Shown here piece after piece: positions 1 to 5,222 of a stretch of DNA of 5,222 nt. Both the position numbers and the translations under genes were made by a program. Origin of the DNA: Calditrichia bacterium (GTDB lineage Bacteria; Calditrichota; Calditrichia; RBG-13-44-9; J042); assembly GCA_030430345.1 (NCBI GenBank), contig JAUIFT010000269.1, forward strand, positions 1 to 5,222, read 5' to 3'. Position 1 is the stretch's first letter. Each line of letters opens with the position of its first letter. Below the pieces are notes generated by a model. The model made no database searches, was not told where the DNA came from, and worked only from the letters and a program-made list of their open reading frames with translations.

Positions 1-1057
1 AAACCTGGCAGAATTGATTGATCGCAAAGTGTTACGCTTTATGGGAGACTCTGCAGCGTATACTTACCTGGCGATGAAAGAAGCGATTGAACATGCCGGA
101 TTAAGTGAAGCGCAAGTATCCGATAACCGAACGGGGCTTATTGTTGGTTCTGGCGGCGCATCCCCGCGAAATACCGTTATTGCTGCAGATACCTTACGCA
201 ATCGGGGCATACGGCGTGTTGGCCCATATATGGTGACCAAATCTATGGGCAGCACAGTTTCTGCCTGCCTGGCGACCCCCTTCAAAATTAAAGGGCTGAA
301 CTATTCAATCAGTTCCGCCTGCGCTACCAGCGCACACTGTATCGGGAATGCCATGGAGCAAATCCAGTACGGCAAACAGGACGTGGTATTTGCCGGCGGC
401 GGCGAAGAAGAGGCCTGGGAATTAACCTGTACTTTTGACGGCATGGGCGCCTTGTCTTCCAAATACAACGATACGCCGACCACAGCTTCGCGTCCTTATG
501 ATGCCACGCGCGATGGTTTCGTTATTTCCTGTGGCGGCGGTATCATCGTTCTGGAAGCTTTGGAACATGCCCAAAAACGCGGCGCGAATATTATTGCCGA
601 GGTCGTCGGTTATGGCGCCACCTCTGATGGCCACGATATGGTTGCCCCTTCCGGGGAAGGCGCCGAACGCTGTATGCGCATGGCCCTGGAAACCGTTGAT
701 GGCAAAATCGACTATCTCAATGCGCACGGCACCAGCACACCTGCCGGCGATATTACTGAACTCGGCGCAATTCGCAATGTTTTCGGTGATGATGCTCCGC
801 AGATTGGTTCAACTAAATCTCTCTCCGGTCACTCCCTCGGGGCTGCCGGTGTTCATGAAGCTATCTATTGCCTCCTGATGATGGAAAACAACTTTATTGC
901 CGAATCCGCTAATATCAGCACTCTGGATGAGGGTGCCGAAGGAATGCCAATTGTTCGGGAAGTTCAACGAAATGTGAAGCTGAATCGTATTCTCTCAAAC
1001 AGTTTCGGTTTTGGTGGCACCAATGCCAGCCTGGTTTTCCAGCGCTTTGATGGCTAA
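1..1057 (+). CDS. fabB: 3-oxoacyl-ACP synthase I, FabB type (5' end cut by window)
   Basis: Beta-ketoacyl-ACP synthase I, a cytoplasmic type II fatty-acid synthesis enzyme that condenses malonyl-ACP with an acyl-ACP; the FabB branch also elongates the cis-unsaturated intermediates made by FabA. The reading frame is open from the window edge (first whole codon at 2-4). From memory of E. coli FabB (406 residues), the Leu codon at 14-16 matches about residue 59, so roughly 54 N-terminal residues lie outside; TTG there is internal, not a start. The thiolase-fold catalytic residues are present: Cys in SSACATSAH (codon 320-322), His in NAHGTSTP (725-727), Lys in STKSLSGHS (815-817) and His in SGHSLGAAG (830-832). 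The Gly-rich end motif [12 protein letters not shown] is intact. LIDRKV, VTKSMGS and [19 protein letters not shown] fit FabB better than FabF. A terminator follows the stop directly. FabA would be expected upstream but cannot be seen. Confidence 0.96.
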   Translation, partial: NLAELIDRKVLRFMGDSAAYTYLAMKEAIEHAGLSEAQVSDNRTGLIVGSGGASPRNTVIAADTLRNRGIRRVGPYMVTKSMGSTVSACLATPFKIKGLNYSISSACATSAHCIGNAMEQIQYGKQDVVFAGGGEEEAWELTCTFDGMGALSSKYNDTPTTASRPYDATRDGFVISCGGGIIVLEALEHAQKRGANIIAEVVGYGATSDGHDMVAPSGEGAERCMRMALETVDGKIDYLNAHGTSTPAGDITELGAIRNVFGDDAPQIGSTKSLSGHSLGAAGVHEAIYCLLMMENNFIAESANISTLDEGAEGMPIVREVQRNVKLNRILSNSFGFGGTNASLVFQRFDG

Positions 1058-1074
1058 GATGAAAAATGTTCCTT

Positions 1075-1110
1075 AACGGATAGCAGATATTTTCTGCTAT
1101 CCGTTTTTTT
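1075..1110 (+). terminator. Rho-independent terminator of fabB
   Basis: A perfect 13-bp stem (1075-1087 with 1093-1105) closes a 5-nt loop TATTT and runs into a run of seven T (1104-1110) on the plus strand, 17 bases after the fabB stop. The T run overlaps the stop codon of the convergent VWA gene (1109-1111). Read on the minus strand, the same stem is not followed at once by a T run, so it should work mainly for fabB and only weakly, if at all, for the VWA gene. Confidence 0.9.
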
Positions 1111-2266
1111 ATCGGGATAGTCTTTGCAGGCTAATCAGCGCTTTTTTTAAGCTCTCCAAATTATGGGCAGACGCAAACAAATCGAGATAAGGTAAAGCAA
1201 CTTGCAGCCCGCGAACCGTCGGCTCAAAAGCGGAGTGCCCGGCCAGTGGATTCAACCAGACAATACGGCCAGCCCGACGCCTTAAGCGCCCCATTGCATC
1301 TTCCAATCGATCAATATCCCCGGCATCCCAACCGTCACTCATTATGATAAGCCAGGTATGCTTGTTCAGTAATCCGTGGCTGTAATCTTTGAGAAACTGT
1401 TGCAGGGAATCTCCGATTTTTGTCCCCCCCGACCAGTCCGGCACAGCTTCGGCTAAATCCCCCAGCACTGTTTCAAAACTAGTGTTACTCAACTGATCGC
1501 TGATACGATGCAATGAGGTGCTGAAAACAAAGGTGTCTATGCGACGATAAACCGTCTGAAAACCATAAATAAACTGGATCAGGAAACGGCTGTAAACATC
1601 CATCGATTTGCTGACATCGCAGAGCAGAACAATTCTGTTTTCTTTTCTACGGCGCTCCCTGAATGCCAGCTTGAGAGGCTCACCACCATGCTTCATATTT
1701 TTTCGCAGTGTCTTCCGGAAGTCAAAAGATACGCCTCCAAAGCGTGACTTAAAACGGCGGTTAAATCGTTGCGCAAGTTTTTTAGCGGTTGTCTCAATAA
1801 GCGCGGAGATCTCCTCCAAATCATCATCGGAAAAATGACTAAAATCTTTCCGCCCGAGAGAAGGAAAAGGGCTAAACAATGGCACTTCTTGCGCTTCGGC
1901 TTCCGGTGCATTTCTGTCTGTTGCTTGCTCTTCTGAAATGTCATCAATAAAGTTTTCGAGCTCATTACGTCTCTCCCCTATCTCCATTTGCCCAGACGTT
2001 TCGGCACCAGGAAAGGGTCTGTTCGAGCGGAGCTGTTTATCCCAAAATTCATCGTAAAGCGCATCAAACAAGATCAAATCATTTTTGCTGCGGGGAACGG
2101 TTGTCCGCAAAATTTCCCGGAACTTTTCAGGCGTCTCGAAAGATATCGTGCTTAAGGCGCGCAGCGCATCAACGCTTGATTCCGCCCCGGCAAGCGCGCC
2201 ATGCTCTCTCAGCAAACGGCAGAAAGAAGCGATGTTAGCACTTAATTCATGAAAGTGTACGGTCAT
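1109..2266 (-). CDS. VWA domain protein, CoxE family
   Basis: A 385-residue cytoplasmic protein of the CoxE-like von Willebrand A family, whose members partner MoxR ATPases in maturing metalloenzymes such as CO dehydrogenase. The N-terminal helical part (about 5-80, with DALRAL and ALYDEFW) is typical of the family. An acidic, probably disordered linker spans about 85-130. Next comes the conserved basic run DFRKTLRKNMKHGGEPLKL (about 182-200). The VWA domain (about 210-385) has a complete MIDAS site: D217-x-S219-x-S221 in CDVSKSM, T282 in SGGTKIG and D311 in MSDGWDAGD, so metal binding should be intact. The ATG at 2264-2266 begins at the usual family N-terminus, but I see no clear Shine-Dalgarno sequence. 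It lies 35 nt behind the MoxR gene on the same strand, almost certainly in one operon. No signal peptide or membrane segment is visible. The family call is firm; the client is unknown. Confidence 0.93.
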   Translation of the reverse strand: MTVHFHELSANIASFCRLLREHGALAGAESSVDALRALSTISFETPEKFREILRTTVPRSKNDLILFDALYDEFWDKQLRSNRPFPGAETSGQMEIGERRNELENFIDDISEEQATDRNAPEAEAQEVPLFSPFPSLGRKDFSHFSDDDLEEISALIETTAKKLAQRFNRRFKSRFGGVSFDFRKTLRKNMKHGGEPLKLAFRERRRKENRIVLLCDVSKSMDVYSRFLIQFIYGFQTVYRRIDTFVFSTSLHRISDQLSNTSFETVLGDLAEAVPDWSGGTKIGDSLQQFLKDYSHGLLNKHTWLIIMSDGWDAGDIDRLEDAMGRLRRRAGRIVWLNPLAGHSAFEPTVRGLQVALPYLDLFASAHNLESLKKALISLQRLSR

Positions 2267-2298
2267 ATTTTTATGCAGATTACCTGAAGGATTCCCGT

Positions 2299-2319
2299 AT
2301 ACTAGATATTCTCTAGTAT
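2299..2319 (-). repeat. Inverted repeat at the MoxR/VWA junction
   Basis: ATACTAGA (2299-2306) and TCTAGTAT (2312-2319) form an exact 8-bp inverted repeat around a 5-nt spacer. It covers the last codons and stop of the MoxR gene and ends 32 nt before the VWA start. As RNA it would be a short AU-rich hairpin. It has no following T run, so it is not a normal terminator; it could be an mRNA processing or translation-tuning element, or chance. Confidence 0.4.
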
Positions 2320-3177
2320 CGCTGGCATGGCATCCTGAAAAACCTGGCTATCCCGCTGCGTTTTTATCAGCAAGCCTACCGTTTCTTCTACGATTAATCG
2401 ATCGAGATGATCATGATGTAAAACAGCTAATGCTCTCGCCCAGTCAATACTTTCCGCCACACCGGGCGTTTTCTCCAGCTTCATTTCCCGCAAGCGCTGC
2501 ATGAAGCGGCATATCTGTCCGGCCAGTTCTTCATCAATATCCGGCACCTTACTTTTTACGATTGCCAATTCTTTTTTGATGTCCGGATAATCGATCCAGA
2601 GGTACAGACATCGCCGGCGAAGCGCTTCGGAGAGTTCCCGCACGCGATTGCTGGTGACCACCACAGCAGGTATATTCGTGGCGGCCATTGAGCCGATTTC
2701 CGGAATAGTAATCTGCCAATCGGAAAATATTTCCAGGAGAAAGCTTTCAAACTCCTCATCCGCCCGGTCGATTTCATCTATTAGCAACACCGGGGAGCGG
2801 TGATGAGTAATCGCCTGCAGCAAAGGACGCTTCATTAGAAAAGCTTCGGAAAAGATCTCGGCCTCTTTTTCCGGAATGCTTTTTCCACTTTTTTCTGCCA
2901 ATTTCAAATGAAGTAACTGTCGTTGATAATTCCATTCGTAAATGGCATGATTAACGTCCAGCCCCTCATAGCATTGCAAACGGATTAAATCGGTATCTAA
3001 AACGCTGGCAAGCGCTTTGGCGATTTCAGTTTTACCGACACCGGGAGGTCCTTCAACAAGCAGCGGTTTGTTTAACCGCAGCGCCAGAAAGGCGGACATT
3101 GCAATGTCTTTCTCGGCGATATATCCTTCGCTGTCGAAAAGGGTTTGTAATTGAAGCGGGGTATTCACAGTCATCAT
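2302..3177 (-). CDS. MoxR-family AAA+ ATPase
   Basis: A 291-residue AAA+ ATPase of the MoxR class, cytoplasmic chaperones that use ATP to remodel or activate partner complexes, usually with a VWA protein encoded next door. Motifs in order: Walker A GPPGVGKT (43-50), the MoxR-typical CYEGLD (69-74) after the second strand, Walker B VLLIDEID (130-137), sensor 1 in VVTSN (173-177), an arginine-finger region ALRRRC (185-190) followed by DYP (196-198), and a sensor 2-like segment SIDWARAL (243-250). All ATPase elements are present. EWNYQRQLLHLKLAE (81-95) is characteristic of the CoxD-like branch as I recall it. The start is ATG 3177-3175, with a second ATG right after; an in-frame TGA at 3183-3181 rules out a longer protein. 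No good Shine-Dalgarno sequence precedes it. It is the first gene of the unit with the VWA gene. No coxL/M/S or other client gene is visible, so it is not named coxD. Confidence 0.95.
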   Translation of the reverse strand: MMTVNTPLQLQTLFDSEGYIAEKDIAMSAFLALRLNKPLLVEGPPGVGKTEIAKALASVLDTDLIRLQCYEGLDVNHAIYEWNYQRQLLHLKLAEKSGKSIPEKEAEIFSEAFLMKRPLLQAITHHRSPVLLIDEIDRADEEFESFLLEIFSDWQITIPEIGSMAATNIPAVVVTSNRVRELSEALRRRCLYLWIDYPDIKKELAIVKSKVPDIDEELAGQICRFMQRLREMKLEKTPGVAESIDWARALAVLHHDHLDRLIVEETVGLLIKTQRDSQVFQDAMPAILENI

Positions 3178-3218
3178 AAATCAAGATAGATAGTGCGAAA
3201 GCCTTATGCAATCTGGAA

Positions 3219-3269
3219 TTACGCCAATCTATTCATTAGATTCCCAAAAATTAGCGAGGCAAAAATCAT
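3219..3269 (-). other. Possible 16-codon leader ORF before MoxR
   Basis: On the minus strand an ATG (3269-3267) opens 16 codons, MIFASLIFGNLMNRLA, ending at TAA (3221-3219). It is preceded by GGAGG at 3279-3275 with 5-nt spacing, a better ribosome binding site than either MoxR or VWA has. The peptide is short and hydrophobic. It ends 41 nt before the MoxR start and is in another frame. It could be a translated leader that affects MoxR expression, or a chance purine run. No known leader type is recognised, and its length gives no statistical support. Confidence 0.2.
3226..3242. promoter_or_regulatory. 17-bp palindrome upstream of MoxR, possible operator
   Basis: AATCTA (3226-3231), spacer TTCAT and TAGATT (3237-3242) form an exact 6-5-6 inverted repeat about 50-65 nt upstream of the MoxR start. 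Its size and spacing would suit a dimeric regulator, but it is AT-rich, could be chance, and lies within the candidate leader ORF. Confidence 0.2.
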
Positions 3270-3391
3270 TCACTCCTCCCCCACTTTTGTTTGCTTTGAA
3301 ATTAAAGTTCAACACTTTGCTCCGTTAAGAAATCGAATATTAACAAAGCTTAAGCAATGAAATTTAAAAAATGGAAAAGCAATTAAACTTG

Positions 3392-3449
3392 TCAAAATGT
3401 AATCCTTGGTAGACTTTTTGTAAAACTTGCTTGACATACCACATTTTGA
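3392..3449. repeat. 9-bp inverted repeat flanking the -35 box
   Basis: TCAAAATGT (3392-3400) and ACATTTTGA (3441-3449) are exact inverted copies 40 nt apart; allowing two mismatches the arms extend to 12 bp. The right arm lies between the -35 and -10 boxes of the membrane-protein promoter and the left arm about 30 nt upstream of the -35. Paired sites so placed could be bound by one regulator, for example the XRE protein encoded downstream. This is inference; AT-rich sequence gives such matches by chance at a fair rate. Confidence 0.3.
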
Positions 3450-3459
3450 ACACTATTAT
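3431..3459 (+). promoter_or_regulatory. Sigma-70-type promoter for the membrane protein/HTH operon
   Basis: The -35 box TTGACA (3431-3436) matches consensus exactly. After a 17-nt spacer comes the -10 box TATTAT (3454-3459), with one mismatch. Transcription would start near 3465-3467, giving a leader of about 35 nt before the ATG at 3501. The sequence just upstream is AT-rich. It is a strong promoter by primary sigma-factor rules; some FCB bacteria (Bacteroidota) use a different consensus, which slightly lowers certainty. Confidence 0.75.
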
Positions 3460-3461
3460 TA

Positions 3462-3477
3462 GTCAAGTTAACTTTAC
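3462..3477. promoter_or_regulatory. Operator-like palindrome at the predicted transcription start
   Basis: AAGTTAACTT (3465-3474) is a perfect 10-bp palindrome. With flanks it forms a 16-bp inverted repeat, GTCAAGTTAACTTTAC, with 7 of 8 pairs matched. It lies 2 nt downstream of the -10 box and covers the expected start site, where a bound repressor would block transcription. The small XRE regulator two genes along is the natural candidate, giving negative autoregulation. The palindrome is seen; the binder is inferred. Confidence 0.4.
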
Positions 3478-3485
3478 ACTAAATC

Positions 3486-3492
3486 AAAGGAG
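3486..3492 (+). promoter_or_regulatory. Ribosome binding site of the membrane-protein gene
   Basis: AAAGGAG lies 8 nt upstream of the ATG at 3501, close to the ideal Shine-Dalgarno sequence and spacing. It fixes the start codon and contrasts with the leftward MoxR and VWA genes, which lack a clear site. Confidence 0.85.
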
Positions 3493-3500
3493 CTTTACTT

Positions 3501-3914
3501 ATGGAAAATGTAAAAAGCACATGGGCGACCCGCCAAAGAAAAAATACGATCCGCCTGGCCGTCTGGACCGCCGGTTGGACATTAAGCCTGGCCCTGGCGA
3601 CTTTCGGGCCGAAGTTTTTATGGCAGGGAAATTCGACAATGACGGTTCTTGCAATTATCATAAACTTAATATTTGGCATTGGAATGATTTTCGCTAACAA
3701 ACATCATCTGAAAGGACTGGATGAAATGCTCCAGAAAATCGAGTTGGAAGCCATGGCGGTAGCGCTGGGCGTTGGTGTTGTTGCCGGACTTAGCTATTCG
3801 GTTATGGATATCACCAACCTGATCTCTACAGATGCCGAGATATCCCACCTGGTCATACTGATTGGCTTAACTTATATGGCCGGCACAATCATTGGGAGGA
3901 TCCGTTACAAATGA
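3501..3914 (+). CDS. Four-helix integral membrane protein paired with an HTH regulator
   Basis: A 137-residue protein that I cannot assign to a named family. It has four probable membrane helices, at about 17-38, 46-66, 84-104 and 114-134. Basic residues at the N-terminus (RQRKNTIR), in the 2-3 loop (ANKHHLKGLDEMLQKIELEA, about 65-84) and at the C-terminus (GRIRYK) place both ends and that loop in the cytoplasm. There is no cleavable signal peptide, and no catalytic motif is visible. The start is set by the AAAGGAG site. Its TGA stop overlaps the ATG of the next gene (ATGA, 3911-3914), so the two proteins are probably made in a fixed ratio and act together. Likely roles are sensing a membrane or extracellular signal and holding or releasing the XRE protein, by analogy with other membrane-protein/regulator pairs such as SdpI/SdpR (a functional analogy only; that regulator is of the ArsR type). 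Existence is near certain; function is inferred. Confidence 0.9.
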   Translation: MENVKSTWATRQRKNTIRLAVWTAGWTLSLALATFGPKFLWQGNSTMTVLAIIINLIFGIGMIFANKHHLKGLDEMLQKIELEAMAVALGVGVVAGLSYSVMDITNLISTDAEISHLVILIGLTYMAGTIIGRIRYK

Positions 3915-4111
3915 AAAATCGATTAAAGGTACTCCGAGCGGAAAGAGATTGGACCCAGGCCCAACTAGCTGAGGCGCTCGATGTTTCCCGGCAGACAGTT
4001 AACGCGATCGAAAAAGGGAAATTCGACCCCAGTTTACCGCTGGCCTTCAAAATAGCCCGCCTCTTTGGGCTCCCTATCGAGGAAATTTTCCACGATGAAG
4101 TAACTGCATAG
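3911..4111 (+). CDS. Small XRE-family helix-turn-helix transcriptional regulator
   Basis: A 66-residue stand-alone HTH of the XRE/Cro-C1 type, consisting of little more than the DNA-binding domain. The HTH covers about 15-37: helix 2 TQAQLAEAL, the turn DVS, and recognition helix SRQTVNAIEKGK. The rest, DPSLPLAFKIARLFGLPIEEIF (about 39-60), is the closing helical part common in compact YozG-like regulators. There is no ligand-binding or dimerisation domain beyond this, so control must come from a partner, most simply the membrane protein whose stop codon overlaps its start. GGAGG at 3895-3899, inside the upstream gene, lies 11 nt before the ATG, a slightly long but usable spacing. A likely target is the palindromic promoter region at 3392-3477. 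It resembles known small XRE proteins encoded next to multi-pass membrane proteins; the direction of control (repressor or activator) cannot be read from sequence. Confidence 0.94.
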   Translation: MKNRLKVLRAERDWTQAQLAEALDVSRQTVNAIEKGKFDPSLPLAFKIARLFGLPIEEIFHDEVTA

Positions 4112-4135
4112 CTCCTGCCAAGCGCTGCTATCATT

Positions 4136-4177
4136 AAAATAAAAACCCTGGAAGTGCCAATGGCACTTCCAGGGTTT
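4136..4177 (-). terminator. Shared terminator between convergent genes
   Basis: A perfect 17-bp inverted repeat (4143-4159 with 4161-4177) around a single central base; in RNA the tip would open to a loop of about 5 nt. On the minus strand it is followed by TTTTTATTTT (4145-4136), a good U tract, so it ends the secreted-protein gene whose stop is at 4216-4218. On the plus strand only three T lie at the stem base, followed by CATATTT, so for the HTH operon it is weaker but probably still works. It occupies most of the 104-bp gap between the two genes. Confidence 0.88.
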
Positions 4178-4215
4178 CATATTTAAAACTTGAAGCTGAT
4201 ATTTACTAAAAGAAG

Positions 4216-5222
4216 TTACTTCAGCAGAATCATCTTCTTGGTAGAGACAAAATCATTCGCTTGCAGACGGTAGATGTAAATACCGCTGGATACTTTCACG
4301 CCAAACTCATTCAGCGCATTCCACTGAACTTCTTTACGTCCGGCAGTTTGATTCTCGTTGACCAATGTGCGCACTAATTGACCGAGCACATTATAAATCT
4401 GCAACGTTACTTTCGAACTTTCCTTCAGAGAATAGCGCAGCGTGGTTGAAGGATTGAATGGATTCGGATAATTTTGCTCCAATGCATATTCCGTCGGAAT
4501 TTGCGTCAGCGGATCATCATCAATACTAACCATAATTAATGATGCCGGGGCAAAACGATAATCATCGATATACATTTCACCATCGTGATTGGGACGTTCT
4601 CCCGGAGAGAGGCCATAGAAATTGTTACCGTCTAGTTGCAACGGAACGCCATCGCCGAAAGTGCCGGCACTCCAGCGCCAGGCGCGAATCAGGCTGCCAT
4701 CATAAAAGAATTGAGCAGAATCCTGATCCAGGTCTACAATAACCTTTGCCTCAACCCAGACATCGTAGTTATAACTGAATACCGCAGAAGATTCGCCATC
4801 AGCATCGACGCTGGCAGCGCCACCCTGATCGAAATATACCTGCATTCCCCACTCGGTCGTACCGGTAGGATTTACTGCCAGGGTATTGAAATAGCCGGAT
4901 TTATTATTGGGGATATACATCATGAAGGACATTCCCCAGGAACCGGTTGTGAGCGTGCCATGCGGGCGATAAAAATCATTACCATCATCAACAAAGACTG
5001 AGTTGGCCCCGCTAAAGGCATAAGCAGTGCTTACAAAAGGATCTTCGGCCGTACCGGCAGGGCCACTCCAGGTTTTCCAATCATCCGGATTCTGTGCAAT
5101 CAACTGGGCACCGGCAGTATATGCATCGAAATCGTCGAAGAAATCGGGGATTGGTGGTGGTGGCGGACCATTCGGTGTTGGCATTAAGTCCGCGGTAAAG
5201 GTGTTATTGAGATCTTCACTGG
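4216..5222 (-). CDS. Secreted LamG-like protein with C-terminal sorting tail (5' end cut by window)
   Basis: The C-terminal 334 residues of a larger exported protein. The frame runs open to the window edge: 12 codons (SEDLNNTFTADL) precede the Met at 5184, so that Met is internal or at best ambiguous. Domains, numbered from the first visible residue: a Pro-rich linker (about 14-25, PPPPPIP); a beta-sandwich like LamG/concanavalin lectins (about 27-223, from FFDDFDAYTAG to MYIDDYRFAP), a module I recall from type IX-secreted proteins; a short linker; and a tail (about 245-334) with QNYPNPFNPST, IYNVLGQLVRTL, SSGIYIYRL and a lysine-ended STKKMILLK. Such tails direct secretion and surface attachment by the type IX system or similar in FCB bacteria. 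The substrate is unknown; the sandwich may bind carbohydrate or only be structural. The signal peptide and any catalytic domain would lie beyond the edge. The convergent HTH operon shares its terminator. Confidence 0.92.
   Translation of the reverse strand, partial: SEDLNNTFTADLMPTPNGPPPPPIPDFFDDFDAYTAGAQLIAQNPDDWKTWSGPAGTAEDPFVSTAYAFSGANSVFVDDGNDFYRPHGTLTTGSWGMSFMMYIPNNKSGYFNTLAVNPTGTTEWGMQVYFDQGGAASVDADGESSAVFSYNYDVWVEAKVIVDLDQDSAQFFYDGSLIRAWRWSAGTFGDGVPLQLDGNNFYGLSPGERPNHDGEMYIDDYRFAPASLIMVSIDDDPLTQIPTEYALEQNYPNPFNPSTTLRYSLKESSKVTLQIYNVLGQLVRTLVNENQTAGRKEVQWNALNEFGVKVSSGIYIYRLQANDFVSTKKMILLK

Larger units (their letters stand above)
3178..3500. other. AT-rich divergent intergenic region
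   Basis: This 323-bp stretch separates the leftward MoxR gene from the rightward membrane-protein gene, so it must carry promoters for both. Right-hand part: a near-consensus sigma-70 promoter, an operator-like palindrome and a good ribosome binding site, listed separately. Left-hand part: a Shine-Dalgarno-like GGAGG with a 16-codon ORF and a 17-bp palindrome, both on the MoxR side. I could not identify a convincing promoter for the MoxR unit by consensus. No tRNA, riboswitch or longer gene is recognisable here. Confidence 0.7.

Noticed and set aside
14..16. TTG as the start codon of the fabB gene
   Set aside because: The frame is open to the window edge and the upstream residues continue the FabB alignment; this Leu corresponds to an internal position near residue 59.
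435..878. A 147-codon open frame inside fabB, with other overlapping frames on both strands
   Set aside because: They lie within a gene whose catalytic motifs are all in the main frame; their translations show no family features.
3367..3395. TTGACA on the minus strand as a promoter for the MoxR unit
   Set aside because: At 17-nt spacing the -10 position reads ATTTTT, a poor match, and the start would lie far upstream of MoxR.
3371..3412. A 13-codon plus-strand ORF in the intergenic region
   Set aside because: No ribosome binding site, very short, and no recognisable content.
3501..4111. A toxin-antitoxin system
   Set aside because: The HTH is antitoxin-like in size, but the partner is a four-helix membrane protein encoded first, with no toxin motif; a regulator/sensor pair explains it better.
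4539..5001. Plus-strand open frames opposite the secreted-protein gene
   Set aside because: They are antisense to a clear LamG-like domain, and their translations resemble no protein family.
1..5222. CRISPR array, tRNA, rRNA, insertion sequence or attachment site
   Set aside because: No regular repeat-spacer pattern, cloverleaf, transposase or terminal repeats were seen on either strand.

Overview
The window looks like an ordinary chromosomal segment from a Gram-negative bacterium of the FCB group or a relative (Calditrichota, Ignavibacteria or KSB1-like). The main clue is the C-terminal tail of the last protein, with its QNYPNPFNPST motif followed by a Gly-Ile-Tyr-hydrophobic strand and a short basic end. 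That tail is typical of surface and secreted proteins in those phyla (type IX-like sorting or FlgD-like Ig tails). The assignment is an inference; no rRNA or tRNA is present to confirm it.

Layout. (1) Positions 1-1057, plus strand: most of a FabB-type 3-oxoacyl-ACP synthase, cut at its 5' end by the window edge and closed by a strong hairpin terminator. (2) Positions 1109-3177, minus strand: a two-gene unit, a MoxR-family AAA+ ATPase followed by a CoxE-type von Willebrand A protein. This is the usual chaperone/adaptor pair; no client gene is visible. (3) Positions 3178-3500: an AT-rich, 323-bp divergent intergenic region. It holds a near-consensus sigma-70 promoter firing rightward, several inverted repeats that could be operators, and a doubtful 16-codon leader ORF on the minus strand. 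(4) Positions 3501-4111, plus strand: a tightly coupled pair, a four-helix membrane protein overlapping by ATGA a 66-residue XRE-family DNA-binding protein. (5) Positions 4143-4177: a 17-bp hairpin between convergent genes. (6) Positions 4216 to the right edge, minus strand: the C-terminal part of a secreted protein with a Pro-rich linker, a LamG-like beta-sandwich and a sorting tail.

How they work together. FabB belongs to fatty-acid elongation and has no evident link to the rest. MoxR and the VWA protein are expected to act as one ATP-driven maturation machine on an unknown metalloenzyme or complex. The membrane protein/HTH pair looks like a small self-contained regulatory module in which the membrane protein may control the regulator; the operator-like palindrome at its predicted transcription start suggests autoregulation. 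I see no mobile element, CRISPR array or RNA gene. The least-described part is the membrane protein/HTH module with its structured promoter region; nothing here clearly amounts to a new system.
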